Positions 52,507 to 62,101 are shown, numbered from the stretch's first letter. The stretch: 64,000 nucleotides of DNA from UJ101 sp047975265 (GCA_047975265.1 JBKEDE010000011.1:124001-188000), one strand, 5' to 3'. Numbers and translations are program-made. Notes: a model not told the origin generated them from the letters alone.

Positions 52507-54771
52507 ATGTCAAACAAAAATAAATTAAAAACAGAAGCCTTAAAATATCATGAAAACGGTAAACCGGGAAAAATACAAGTTATCCCAACCAAACCACACG
52601 CCACACAACGCGATTTATCTTTGGCTTACTCACCCGGAGTTGCCGAACCTTGTTTAGCTATAGAAGAAAACCCCGAAGATGCCTATCGTTACACTTCCAA
52701 AGGAAACATGGTAGCCGTTATTTCTAACGGAACAGCCGTGTTAGGATTAGGCGATATAGGTGCTTTAGCCTCAAAACCGGTGATGGAAGGAAAAGGACTG
52801 CTTTTTAAAATATTTGCAGACATTGATGTATTTGACATCGAAATTGATGAAAAAGACCCTGAAAAGTTTGTTGAAACTGTCAAAAAAATAGCTCCAACTT
52901 TTGGAGGAATCAATTTAGAAGATATCAAAGCCCCTGAGGCTTTTGAGATTGAAAACCGTTTAAAAGAAGAATTGGACATTCCGGTTATGCACGATGATCA
53001 ACACGGTACAGCAATCATTTCAGCAGCAGCTCTTTTAAACGCTTTGGAAGTTGCCAGAAAAGAAATTTCAAAAATACGAATGGTAGTTAATGGAGCCGGA
53101 GCTGCCGCCATTTCTTGTGCAAAACTATACATTTCTTTAGGTGTAAAAAAAGAAAATATTTTAATGTGCGATTCCAAAGGTATCATTTCAACTTCCAGAA
53201 AAGGATTAACCCGACAAAAATTAGAATTTGCTGTTGAAACGGATAAAACAACTTTACAAGACGCCGTAAAAGAGGCTGACGTATTTGTAGGATTATCGAT
53301 AGGAGATGTTTTATCTCCCGAAATGTTATTAACAATGTCAGAAAATCCTATTGTATTCGCTATGGCAAATCCAACACCTGAAATCAATTATAATTTAGCT
53401 GTTGAAACACGGAATGATGTAATTATGGCTACCGGTCGTTCTGATTATCCTAACCAAGTAAACAATGTTTTAGGATTTCCCTTTATTTTCAGAGGAGCTT
53501 TGGATGTCCGGGCAACTTCCATTAATGAAGAAATGAAACTGGCAGCTGTACGAGCCATTGCAGAGTTAGCTAAAGAACCTGTTCCGGATCAAGTTTTACT
53601 GGCTTACGGAGAAAAAAATATAGCATTCGGAAAAGATTACATTATTCCAAAACCTTTTGATAACAGAATTATCGCAAAAGTATCGCCTGCTGTGGCAAAA
53701 GCAGCCATCGAAAGTGGTGTAGCAAAACAACCTATCACAGACTGGGAAACGTACACAGAACAATTACTGGATCGAATGGGTTCGGGTAGTAAGACCATTA
53801 GAATGCTACAAAACAGAGCTAAATTAGACCCAAAAAAAGTAGTCTTAAGTAACGGCGATGAACTCAATGTTATAAAAGCCGCCCAAATTGTAAAAGAAGA
53901 AGGAATTGCCGAGCCTGTATTATTGGGAAGTCATACCCGCATAACCCAATTAATGGATGAAAACGATATAGAATTGGATGTAGAAATCATCAATCCTAAG
54001 CATACCATGTTTGACGAAAAAGTAGCTGAGTACGCCCAAGATTTGTGGGAAAAACGAAAACGAAAAGGATTGAATTTACACGATGCAACCCGTATGATGA
54101 CCAATCGGGATTATTTTGGTTCTATGATGGTTGAAAGAGGTGATGCAGATGCGTTCGTAACAGGTTATACTCGAGAATTAACTCAATCTTTAAAACCGGT
54201 TTTAGAAGTCTTGGGCAAACGAGAAGATATTGAAAAAGTATCTTCCGTCATCATGGTTTTAACCCAAAAAGAAACCTTATTTTTAGCTGATATGGCCGTG
54301 ATAGAAAATCCTTCTACAAAAGATTTGATTCACATTGCTTTACAAACCTCAAGAGTTGCAAAGTTGTTTGCTGTTCAACCTAAAACAGCTATGCTTTCTT
54401 ATACTAATTTTTCTTCAAAAGGCGATTCAAGAAAAGTAGCCGATGCCGTAAAATACTTACACGAACATTATCCTGAATTGGAAATTGATGGCGAAATGCA
54501 AGCCGATATTGCTTTAAATCCGACACGGATGAAAAATGAATATCCTTTTTCCAAACTGAGAAACCGTGCCAATGTTTTGATTTTTCCTGATATGAATTCA
54601 GCAGCATTATCCTATACATTATTAAGAGGAATAACTGATGTGGAAACATTAGGTCCGGCTTTGATGGGAATCAAGAAACCGGCTCATGTGATGTTAAAAC
54701 AAGCATCCGTAGGCGAAATTGTTAATTTAATTACACTATCTGTAATCGATGCCCAAATGCAAGAAAAGTAA
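52507..54771 (+). CDS. maeB: NADP-dependent malic enzyme, MaeB type with PTA-like domain
   Basis: Decarboxylates malate to pyruvate with NAD(P)+. I start at ATG 52507 (MSNKNKLKTEAL, 754 residues); the frame extends to a TTG at 52474, which is less likely. Residues about 1-420 form the malic domain, with LAYSPGVAEPC, GDIGALASKPVMEGKG, MHDDQHGTA and NGAGAAAISCAK for the cofactor. The rest is the phosphotransacetylase-like domain, with KVVLSNGDELNVIKAAQ and PDMNSAALSYTLL. This fused layout is standard; the PTA part is regulatory and inactive as an acetyltransferase in known cases. Confidence 0.94.
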   Translation: MSNKNKLKTEALKYHENGKPGKIQVIPTKPHATQRDLSLAYSPGVAEPCLAIEENPEDAYRYTSKGNMVAVISNGTAVLGLGDIGALASKPVMEGKGLLFKIFADIDVFDIEIDEKDPEKFVETVKKIAPTFGGINLEDIKAPEAFEIENRLKEELDIPVMHDDQHGTAIISAAALLNALEVARKEISKIRMVVNGAGAAAISCAKLYISLGVKKENILMCDSKGIISTSRKGLTRQKLEFAVETDKTTLQDAVKEADVFVGLSIGDVLSPEMLLTMSENPIVFAMANPTPEINYNLAVETRNDVIMATGRSDYPNQVNNVLGFPFIFRGALDVRATSINEEMKLAAVRAIAELAKEPVPDQVLLAYGEKNIAFGKDYIIPKPFDNRIIAKVSPAVAKAAIESGVAKQPITDWETYTEQLLDRMGSGSKTIRMLQNRAKLDPKKVVLSNGDELNVIKAAQIVKEEGIAEPVLLGSHTRITQLMDENDIELDVEIINPKHTMFDEKVAEYAQDLWEKRKRKGLNLHDATRMMTNRDYFGSMMVERGDADAFVTGYTRELTQSLKPVLEVLGKREDIEKVSSVIMVLTQKETLFLADMAVIENPSTKDLIHIALQTSRVAKLFAVQPKTAMLSYTNFSSKGDSRKVADAVKYLHEHYPELEIDGEMQADIALNPTRMKNEYPFSKLRNRANVLIFPDMNSAALSYTLLRGITDVETLGPALMGIKKPAHVMLKQASVGEIVNLITLSVIDAQMQEK

Positions 54772-54841
54772 TAGTAACACCCCAAAAATACCTAATATCG
54801 ATAAAATAAGCCCAATTGGTAATAGAAAAATTTGCATATTC

Positions 54842-55027
54842 CTATATTGCAATTATAACTGCAAATGTCACTATAATAATAAGACCTACCCAATATAGAA
54901 ATACACCATTGAAATAATCTTCATCTTCTATAATTTCTTTATAACTCTTCTTTCTACCTAGTAGTTTATTCCATAAGTAAATAAAAAAAGCTCCTAAATG
55001 GTATAAGCCTATTTGTTTTAATATCAT
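54842..55027 (-). CDS. Small membrane protein after a Rhs remnant
   Basis: A 61-residue hydrophobic protein if started at the ATG 55025-55027, right after the Rhs fragment's stop; the frame is open further up to 55111 but there it overlaps the Rhs frame. Two membrane segments are visible: IGLYHLGAFFIYLWNKLL and FLYWVGLIIIVTFAVIIAI, with an acidic loop KEIIEDEDYF between them. No family recognised. Position directly behind a Rhs core end is where immunity proteins are found, so that role is possible, but the start and even the coding status are uncertain. Confidence 0.4.
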   Translation of the reverse strand: MILKQIGLYHLGAFFIYLWNKLLGRKKSYKEIIEDEDYFNGVFLYWVGLIIIVTFAVIIAI

Positions 55028-55028
55028 T

Positions 55029-55394
55029 TTAAATAAATCGTCCACTACTTCCAACTCCCTTTTTATTATCATTATAATGGACTTTCTCATCCTTTCCTCG
55101 ATACCAATCATCTAGCTTCATCCCCGTTGGATTCACATATTTAACAGGGTTTTGGTAGGTGTATTGGTAAGGTGTCATGGTTTGTTCCGCCAGCGGATCC
55201 ACGCTCAACCACAAACTTATCCTTGGCTCGTAATAACGTGCTCCGTAATAATACAAACCAGTCTCTTCGTCTAACTCAGCACTGCGTACGGTTCGTTCGG
55301 GGTAAAGAATCTTTACCCCTCCGAAATCGTTAAAGAGGTAAGGCGTGTTCCAAGTGTTTTCTATATGTTGTATTGGTTTATTCATTTTAACCAT
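55029..55394 (-). pseudogene. Truncated Rhs-core repeat remnant
   Basis: 121 residues of which about 30-95 are the conserved end of the Rhs/YD-repeat shell: ELDEETGLYYYGARYYEPRI, SVDPLAEQTMTPYQYTYQNP and NPTGM. A complete Rhs protein is ten times longer and would have a toxin domain after the NPTGM stretch; only 25 residues follow here (DDWYRGKDEKVHYNDNKKG and a few more). The large N-terminal part is missing, and the frame begins 2 bases after an unrelated gene. I read it as a broken remnant or a silent orphan tip. The DNA is noticeably richer in GC than its flanks. Confidence 0.75.
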
Positions 55395-55396
55395 AT

Positions 55397-56059
55397 TTAA
55401 CCCTCAAACTTTAACTTTTTAATAATGCTAAAGGCCTTATCGATCACTTCGTTGTTCAAAATTAAGGTGATTTCGTTTGTCGTAGAAACTACTTCATAAA
55501 TACTGATTCCTTCCCAAGCAATCCGTTTAAACAATTGATAATACAGACCTTTAATCAAACTACTCTCTTTTGGAAGTTCAATACTTATGGCAGATAAATT
55601 TTCCTGTAATGAAAGCAAAGTTTCATGATTAAAAATCATAGCCACCTGTTTTTTTAAATTACGGTTAACCAAAAGATTTGTTTCATGAATCCCTCTTGTA
55701 AAAGCCAAAATCTCCTCTTGATTACCATCGGAAGACTGTAAAAACTTCAATTGGTTTTGAATAATGGAGGGCGAATTCTTAAATGTATAATCTACAATAT
55801 TCATCCGTAAGGTAATGTTACCCAGCTGGTTCAGCCTTGAATCTATATCATTTTTAATACCCAATCCGGTTGGGAAATGCAGACGCCTCAAAGCCATCAT
55901 AACGGCACCCGGCTTTACCGATTTTCCCATTTTTTTTTCAACCTCCGGAACTAAGTATTCTGCCAAAGCACTGTAATTGACAATCTTGAGCTTTAAAGAT
56001 TCCTCTAAGTATAAACTTTCTTGTATGATTTCTTCGACGTAGTCGGCAATGGTTTTCAT
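55397..56059 (-). CDS. Conserved protein with HTH-like N-terminus and ACT-like C-terminus
   Basis: A 220-residue protein of unknown function. The N-terminal stretch NYSALAEYLVPEVEKKMGKS and GAVMMALRRL (residues 28-59) looks like a small helix-turn-helix or helical domain. The C-terminal part, ISIELPKESSLIKGLYYQLF and ISIYEVVSTTNEITLILNNE, resembles the beta-alpha-beta pattern of ACT domains, most like those of aspartokinases. It is divergent from the aspartokinase gene with a 108-base shared region, so it may sense an amino acid and act on that pathway (inference). Not seen with a named family. Confidence 0.7.
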   Translation of the reverse strand: MKTIADYVEEIIQESLYLEESLKLKIVNYSALAEYLVPEVEKKMGKSVKPGAVMMALRRLHFPTGLGIKNDIDSRLNQLGNITLRMNIVDYTFKNSPSIIQNQLKFLQSSDGNQEEILAFTRGIHETNLLVNRNLKKQVAMIFNHETLLSLQENLSAISIELPKESSLIKGLYYQLFKRIAWEGISIYEVVSTTNEITLILNNEVIDKAFSIIKKLKFEG

Positions 56060-56133
56060 GTTAAATAGTTAACCTTTTGTGATAAATCGGTCTAAAAATA
56101 ATCAAAATTTATCTATAAATTAGCATAAAATAA

Positions 56134-56141
56134 TATATTTG
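56134..56141 (+). promoter_or_regulatory. Candidate -7 box of the aspartokinase gene
   Basis: TATATTTG matches TAnnTTTG, 26 bases before the ATG at 56168. An AGGA at 56156-56159, 8 bases before the start, also looks like a Shine-Dalgarno site, which is uncommon in this phylum. No clear -33 box. Confidence 0.35.
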
Positions 56142-56167
56142 ATTAAAAAAATAAAAGGATAAATCAC

Positions 56168-57472
56168 ATGAAAGTTTTAAAGTTTGGCGGAACTTCGGTT
56201 GGAAATGTTGAGAATATGCGTCAGGTGATGAATATTGTTAACGACGGGGAACGAAAAATAGTTGTTTTGTCGGCAATGGCAGGGACGACCAATTTTTTAG
56301 TAGAACTGTATGAATTAACTAAAAAGCAGAACGATGGTTTTTCGGTTAAACATAAAATTGATTTTTTAAAAGAGCAATACATTGAAGTGATTGAAAATTT
56401 ATATAAAACCGATGATACAAAAAACGAAGCCTTGCGTTTTACGCGTAATTGTTTTGGAAAAATTTATCATGTAATTGATGAAAACCCTAAAGATTTGGAA
56501 GGCTATATTTTAGCACAAGGCGAAATTTTATCAACCAATCTTTTTACATATCTGTTAAAGGAAAACGGAATTAATGCAGAATGTATTCCTGCACTGGAGT
56601 TTATGCGTATAGACCCCAATGGAGAACCCGATGGATTTTTTATTAAAAAGACTTTAGGCTATTATATGGAAAAATATTCTGCCACTATTTATGTAACACA
56701 AGGATTTATCTGCCGAGATTTTAAAGGTTATATAACCAATTTAAAACGAGGAGGATCAGATTATACTGCCTCGATTATAGGTGCACGTTTGCGAGCAAAA
56801 GATATTCAAATATGGACGGATGTAGATGGTTTTCAGAATAATGACCCTCGTTATGTAAAGAAAACGAAACCTATTTCAGAACTCTCTTTTGAAGAAGCTG
56901 CCGAATTAGCTTATTTTGGAGCTAAAATTTTACATCCACAAACGGTTTTCCCTGCACAAAACAAAAATATTCCGGTTTATCTAAAAAATACTTTGGACCC
57001 AAAAGCAAAAGGAACTCGTATTTCATCGGATGTAAAAGCAAATGGTGTAAAAGCAATAGCTGCAAAAGACGGTATTACAGCCATAAAAATAAAATCGGAA
57101 AGAATGTTGCATTCGTATGGTTTTTTGAATAAAGTTTTTGAAGTATTCTCTCGTTTTGAAACACCGATTGATATGATTACAACTTCTGAAGTTGCTGTAT
57201 CATTAACCATTGATAATGCGACAAATTTAGATAAAATAATACCCGAGTTAGAAAATTTTGCCAAAATTGAAGTAGATCAAAACCAATCTATAGTATGTTT
57301 GGTAGGACATGAAATTACAAAAAGTAACGATACACATAAATTGTTTGGAATATTAAAAGATTATACCGTTCGTATGATTTCGTACGGAGGCAGTTCAAAT
57401 AATATTTCTATTTTGATTGATACAGACAAAAAGATAAATGTTCTAAACAAACTTCATCAATTGGTTTTTTAA
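56168..57472 (+). CDS. lysC: Aspartate kinase, monofunctional
   Basis: Phosphorylates aspartate, the entry step to lysine, threonine, methionine and diaminopimelate. The 434 residues begin with KVLKFGGTSVGN, the kinase signature; KRGGSDYTASIIGARL and IWTDVDGFQNNDPRYV bind substrate and ATP. Two ACT domains follow from about residue 285, including SRFETPIDMITTSEVAVSLT. No homoserine dehydrogenase is fused, unlike ThrA. The sensitivity to lysine or threonine is not readable. It stands alone on the plus strand, divergent from the ACT-like gene. Confidence 0.93.
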   Translation: MKVLKFGGTSVGNVENMRQVMNIVNDGERKIVVLSAMAGTTNFLVELYELTKKQNDGFSVKHKIDFLKEQYIEVIENLYKTDDTKNEALRFTRNCFGKIYHVIDENPKDLEGYILAQGEILSTNLFTYLLKENGINAECIPALEFMRIDPNGEPDGFFIKKTLGYYMEKYSATIYVTQGFICRDFKGYITNLKRGGSDYTASIIGARLRAKDIQIWTDVDGFQNNDPRYVKKTKPISELSFEEAAELAYFGAKILHPQTVFPAQNKNIPVYLKNTLDPKAKGTRISSDVKANGVKAIAAKDGITAIKIKSERMLHSYGFLNKVFEVFSRFETPIDMITTSEVAVSLTIDNATNLDKIIPELENFAKIEVDQNQSIVCLVGHEITKSNDTHKLFGILKDYTVRMISYGGSSNNISILIDTDKKINVLNKLHQLVF

Positions 57473-57524
57473 CAATATAATCACAATTTTTTAAGATTTT
57501 TTTAAAGTTTTTTGTCAAAATTCT

Positions 57525-57532
57525 TAAATTTG
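57525..57532 (+). promoter_or_regulatory. Candidate -7 box before the 151-residue protein gene
   Basis: TAAATTTG, an exact TAnnTTTG match, ends 19 bases before the ATG at 57552. A TTTA at 57501 stands at the -33 distance (20-base spacing) with one mismatch. Confidence 0.4.
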
Positions 57533-57551
57533 TCAAAAATCAAGAGAGAAT

Positions 57552-58007
57552 ATGAGCCGATTGTGGGTTTTTCAATCAAACAAACCTTTTACAGAATCAG
57601 AGACAGAACATATTTCAACGACAATAAAACACTATTTGACTCAATGGAATGCACACGGTGCTTCTTTAGAGGGTAATTTTACCATTAAATACAATCAATT
57701 TATCATTATTATTCTTGATGAAACCCATGTACAGGCCCCGGGTTGCTCTATTGATGATATGACCCGAACACTCAAAAAACTTGAGCAGGAATTGAACCTT
57801 TCTTTATTAGGCAAAACGAATATTGCGTATAAAGAAAGTGAAAGAATAAAAATGCTCCCTTTGAAAGAATTTAAAAAAGCTGTTTCAGAAGGCATTATAA
57901 CTCCTGAAACCCTCATTTTTAATAATTCGGTGAGTACATTGGAAGAATTCAACACCCAATGGGAAATTCCGATAAAAAGAAGTTGGGCAAAAACTTTGGT
58001 AAAATAA
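57552..58007 (+). CDS. Conserved Bacteroidetes protein of unknown function
   Basis: A 151-residue soluble protein. It starts MSRLWVFQSNKPFTESETEH; notable conserved-looking parts are LTQWNAHGASLEGNFTIKYN, DETHVQAPGCSIDDMTRTL and KEFKKAVSEGIITPETLIFN. From memory, proteins like this are often labelled ABC transporter ATPase in databases, but there is no Walker A, signature or Walker B motif here, so that label is unsupported. A Cys in GCSIDD is the only obvious reactive residue. The GH3-fusion gene follows after 33 bases, probably in the same transcript. Confidence 0.75.
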   Translation: MSRLWVFQSNKPFTESETEHISTTIKHYLTQWNAHGASLEGNFTIKYNQFIIIILDETHVQAPGCSIDDMTRTLKKLEQELNLSLLGKTNIAYKESERIKMLPLKEFKKAVSEGIITPETLIFNNSVSTLEEFNTQWEIPIKRSWAKTLVK

Positions 58008-58040
58008 TTGTTATAATAGAAATAAATCACGGAAATTAAG

Positions 58041-60968
58041 ATGATTAAAAACATAAAGATTGTATTTGCAGTGGTGTTAAGTCTTTCCTCTGTTGTAAAG
58101 GCACAGCAAAAAAATATTTTCTATAAAGATACAAATCAAAAGGCATGGGTTGACAGTATTTATAATTCGATGACACAAGATGAGCGAATAGGGCAGCTCT
58201 TCATGGTTGCTACTTATTCAAATCGTAATGAAAGTCATAAAACCGCTATTACAAAACTGATTAAAGAAGAACATATAGGCGGATTGATTTTTATGCAAAA
58301 TGATCCGGTTAAGCAAGCCGTTCTGACTAATTATTATCAAGAGAATACAAAAATCCCTCTTTTAATAGGAATTGATGGAGAATGGGGTTTGGATATGCGT
58401 TTGAAAAATACTTTTCGCTTCCCTTGGAACATGACATTGGGAGCAGTACAAGACGATGATTATATTTATGAAATGGGCGTTCAGTTGGCACAACATTGTA
58501 AACGATTGGGAATTCACATGAATTTTGCACCTGTTGTCGATGTCAATACCAATCCTGAAAACCCTATAATCGGGAATCGTTCGTTTGGTTCAGATGTAAG
58601 TAATGTGGCACGTAAAGGGCAAGCCATTACACAAGGAATGCAAGATAATGGTGTAATTGCATCTGCAAAACATTTTCCCGGACACGGTGATACCAAAACC
58701 GATTCCCATGAAGCGTTACCGATAATAGCGTATGACCGCCAACGTTTAAACGAAGTGGAACTGTATCCTTTTAAAAAACTAATCGATGCTAATGTAGGAA
58801 GTATTATGGTGGCTCACTTAAATGTTCCTTCGTTGGAATCCAATTCAAAACTACCCTCTTCTATTTCTCCTACAATAATAGGCGGTTTATTAAAAAAAGA
58901 AATGGGCTATCAAGGCTTGATTATTACAGATGCGTTGAATATGAAAGGTGTAGCAGATTTGTATCCTCCGGGTGAAGTTGATTTAATGGCTTTTAAAGCA
59001 GGAAACGATATTTTGTTATTTTCTCAGGCAGTTCAGGCCGGAAAATCAAAAATTAAAAATGCTCTGAATAAAGGAATTATATCGGAAGCCCGTTTGGAAG
59101 AAAGTGTTAAAAAAATCTTAAACGCTAAATATTTTGTAGGGTTAAATCATTATCAACCAATTAATTTAAATAATATTATAAACGATTTAAACGATAATCG
59201 GAGTAAGGTGGTTAACCGAAAATTGGTAGAAGAATCCATTACGGTATTAAAAAACGAAAAAAACGTTCTTCCTATTGTAGATTTAGCTGATAAAACATTT
59301 GCATATGTACATTTAGAGGAAGATGAGGGAATAGAATTTTACAAGATTCTTAGAAAATATGTAGATGTAAAAAAGATTGAAATAAAATCAACAGCTGATG
59401 TTTCTAAACTAAAATCATACGACTATGTTTTTGTCAGCGTACACAAATCCAACAAAAACCCTTGGAAAAGTTATAAAATTTCAGAAAACACAAAAAATAT
59501 TATCAAAGCTATTGCTACTCAAAACCAAATGATTGTATCGGTTTTTGCCAGCCCGTATAGTTTATTAAAAATTGACATGACAGGAATTGAAGGGTTGGTA
59601 TTATCGTATCAAAATAGTGAAGAAGCTCAAAATGTTACCCCTCAGATTATTTTTGGGGCTTTACCGGCAAAAGGAAAGTTACCGGTAACTCTAAATAAAA
59701 CTTTCAAAGCAGGGTACGGAATTGTTTATCAGGATATTAAAAGACTCGGCTATGCTTTTCCTGAGTATGTGGATATGAGTTCGGTAAATATCAAAAAAAT
59801 AGATGAAATAGCTCAAAAAGCCCTGACACTTCCGGCTACTCCCGGTATGCAAGTACTTGTTGCCCGCGACGGAAAAGTCATTTTTGAAAAATCATACGGT
59901 TATAAATCAAAAAAACATTATCAAAAAGTAAAAAACAGCGACTTGTATGATTTAGCTTCAATTACCAAAATAGCCGCTACTTTACCTATGATTTTTAAGT
60001 TGAAAGATGAAGGTAAATTAGATTATGACCAACCTCTAATTGCTTATACTCAAAAAGCTCGTGGTACGAATAAAGCTAATTTAACTTTACGCGAAATTTT
60101 AGCACATCAGGCAGGGTTAAAATCTTGGATACCTTTTTATAAGGAAACTTTAAATGAAGATTTATATCCAAGTAATCACTATTATTCAAATACACCCAAA
60201 CCCAGTTTTAAAACAAAAATAGCTGATGGATGGTATATTATGGATACGTATAAAGATTCGATTTTAAGTAAAGTATATGCCTCTGAATTAGGAAGTAAAA
60301 AATACAGTTATTCTGATTTAGGATATTATATCATGCAGGATATTATTGAAACTAAAAGAGGAAAAACATTGGATAAAATAACGAAAGAAGAAATTTATAA
60401 ACCGTTGGGAGCTTATACAATGAGCTATCTTCCTTTGGAACACTTTGAAAAAAACGATATTATTCCCACAGAAATGGACACCTATTTTAGAAAACAACTG
60501 ATTCAAGGTTATGTGCATGATCAGGGTGCTGCAATGAAAGGAGGCGTAGCCGGTCATGCCGGTGTTTTTTCTGATGCCAACGATTTGGCTAAATTAATGC
60601 AATTATACCTTCAAAAAGGTTATTACGGTGGAAAGCGTTATTTTCAAGAAAAAACTATTGAAGAGGCAACAGAATATCAGTATAAGTGGAATGATAACCG
60701 ACGAGGCTTAGGATTTGATAAGAAACCTTTAGACGGAATAGGGCAGACTTGTAAAAGTGCTTCAGAAAGTATTTTTGGACACTCAGGCTTTACCGGAACG
60801 ATCACTTGGGTAGATCCAGACGAAAAGTTAGTTTATGTGTTTTTATCAAATCGTATAAATCAACAAATAGATAGTAATGTTTTATCAAAAAAAAATATTA
60901 GAGAAGATATTTTTCAAGCTATTTATGATGCTATTATGATTCGTCATACACCTCAAATTTCTAATTAA
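58041..60968 (+). CDS. GH3 beta-N-acetylglucosaminidase fused to a beta-lactamase-like hydrolase
   Basis: A 975-residue exported protein likely acting on peptidoglycan fragments in the periplasm or at the outer membrane. A signal peptide spans residues 1-21. The GH3 domain (about 30-365) has the NagZ loop KHFPGHGDT at 210-218 (general acid His/Asp dyad) and nucleophile Asp297 in LIITDALNMKG. A GH3 C-terminal-like domain follows to about 570. The serine beta-lactamase-like domain (about 585-975) has S640-I-T-K643, Y-S-D in KYSYSDLGYYI, and HSGFTGT. This fusion is common in Bacteroidetes. Its stop overlaps the convergent GT4 stop by 3 bases. Confidence 0.9.
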   Translation: MIKNIKIVFAVVLSLSSVVKAQQKNIFYKDTNQKAWVDSIYNSMTQDERIGQLFMVATYSNRNESHKTAITKLIKEEHIGGLIFMQNDPVKQAVLTNYYQENTKIPLLIGIDGEWGLDMRLKNTFRFPWNMTLGAVQDDDYIYEMGVQLAQHCKRLGIHMNFAPVVDVNTNPENPIIGNRSFGSDVSNVARKGQAITQGMQDNGVIASAKHFPGHGDTKTDSHEALPIIAYDRQRLNEVELYPFKKLIDANVGSIMVAHLNVPSLESNSKLPSSISPTIIGGLLKKEMGYQGLIITDALNMKGVADLYPPGEVDLMAFKAGNDILLFSQAVQAGKSKIKNALNKGIISEARLEESVKKILNAKYFVGLNHYQPINLNNIINDLNDNRSKVVNRKLVEESITVLKNEKNVLPIVDLADKTFAYVHLEEDEGIEFYKILRKYVDVKKIEIKSTADVSKLKSYDYVFVSVHKSNKNPWKSYKISENTKNIIKAIATQNQMIVSVFASPYSLLKIDMTGIEGLVLSYQNSEEAQNVTPQIIFGALPAKGKLPVTLNKTFKAGYGIVYQDIKRLGYAFPEYVDMSSVNIKKIDEIAQKALTLPATPGMQVLVARDGKVIFEKSYGYKSKKHYQKVKNSDLYDLASITKIAATLPMIFKLKDEGKLDYDQPLIAYTQKARGTNKANLTLREILAHQAGLKSWIPFYKETLNEDLYPSNHYYSNTPKPSFKTKIADGWYIMDTYKDSILSKVYASELGSKKYSYSDLGYYIMQDIIETKRGKTLDKITKEEIYKPLGAYTMSYLPLEHFEKNDIIPTEMDTYFRKQLIQGYVHDQGAAMKGGVAGHAGVFSDANDLAKLMQLYLQKGYYGGKRYFQEKTIEEATEYQYKWNDNRRGLGFDKKPLDGIGQTCKSASESIFGHSGFTGTITWVDPDEKLVYVFLSNRINQQIDSNVLSKKNIREDIFQAIYDAIMIRHTPQISN

Positions 60969-62101
60969 ATTATTGTTTTATACAATTCCATCATTTCTTT
61001 AGTGAGTTTTTTATGCTCAAACCTCTTTACATATTCCAACCCTTTTAAAATCATATTTTCCCTTAGTGAATCATCTTTTAATATCCATTTCATTTGTTCT
61101 ACCAACTCTTTGTGGTTATGAGGATTAACATAAACGGAGCTTGGACCTCCTGCTTCTTCAAGACATGAGTTTGTCGCTCCAATAACAGGAACTCTTGAAT
61201 GCAAAGCTTCTATTATTGGTATGCCAAACCCTTCAAAAAGAGATGGATACACAAATAATGATGAAAGCTGATAAATAACGGGCAAATCATCTATACAAAC
61301 ATCTTTAAGAAACAAAACCTGACCTTGCATATGGTTTTGTTTTATAAATGCGTCTATTTGTTTAGCATACTTTGTACGCTTGCCTATCACTACCAACTTT
61401 ACATCTAATTTTGAAGTTTTTAGGGCTTTAACGGTTAAGAGCAAATTTTTACGACTCTCAACGGTGCCTACTGATAATATAAAGTCAGAAGGCAACGTAT
61501 ATTTTTCTTTGATTTTTATTTTTTGCTCATCACTCGATTCTCGCATAAATAGCGAATTGCAACCTTGATAAATAACACTTATTTTGTCAGGAGAAATATT
61601 ATAATATTCAATAATATCACGCTTTGTGCATTCACTCACAGCGACTATATGCGTTGCCTCTTGGCATGCACGACGAAATTTGTAATTATAAATTTTTCGA
61701 TCTATGGAATTATAAAATTGTGGATAACGTAGAAATATTAAGTCGTGGATGGTAACAACAGAAGGTACATTTGTTTTCTTTATGGTAAATGGCAACTCGT
61801 TTGTTAATCCGTGATATAAGTCAGGTTTTACTTCCAAAATATCTCTTGCTATACCCCACGAACGCCAATATGCTTTTTCGAAACCACTCAACTTGTTTTT
61901 GGGTAATACAAACTTTAAATTCGGATTGTTATTTATACGCCCCTTTATCTCAGGTTTGATCCGATTTGGTGAGAAAAGCAACAACTCACTTTCAGGATAC
62001 TGAACAGATAAGTTATTGACTATAAACCTACTGTAATTTCCCAGTCCGGTAAAGTTATTTGTTATTCGTTTGGCATCGTATGCTATTTTCATATTGGGCA
62101 T
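60965..62101 (-). CDS. GT4 glycosyltransferase
   Basis: A 378-residue GT-B enzyme. Start MPNMKIAYDAKRITNNFTGL; a start at the second Met (residue 4) is equally possible. Then GLGNYSRFIVNNL, VVTIHDLIFLRYPQFYN, LSVGTVESRKNLLLTVKAL and the donor site LFEGFGIPIIEALHSR (E-x7-E). The layout resembles mannosyl- or rhamnosyltransferases of GT4. It is convergent with the GH3 fusion gene and divergent from the plus-strand glycan genes. The partial gene at 63719 starts in a similar way (SGLGQFSINFANEL), so both may serve the same glycan. Confidence 0.87.
   Translation of the reverse strand: MPNMKIAYDAKRITNNFTGLGNYSRFIVNNLSVQYPESELLLFSPNRIKPEIKGRINNNPNLKFVLPKNKLSGFEKAYWRSWGIARDILEVKPDLYHGLTNELPFTIKKTNVPSVVTIHDLIFLRYPQFYNSIDRKIYNYKFRRACQEATHIVAVSECTKRDIIEYYNISPDKISVIYQGCNSLFMRESSDEQKIKIKEKYTLPSDFILSVGTVESRKNLLLTVKALKTSKLDVKLVVIGKRTKYAKQIDAFIKQNHMQGQVLFLKDVCIDDLPVIYQLSSLFVYPSLFEGFGIPIIEALHSRVPVIGATNSCLEEAGGPSSVYVNPHNHKELVEQMKWILKDDSLRENMILKGLEYVKRFEHKKLTKEMMELYKTII

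Noticed and set aside
52689..53387. Frames of 96 and 129 residues on the minus strand within malic enzyme
   Set aside because: Complete malic-enzyme motifs on the plus strand explain the sequence; the antisense frames have no motif and no plausible start context.
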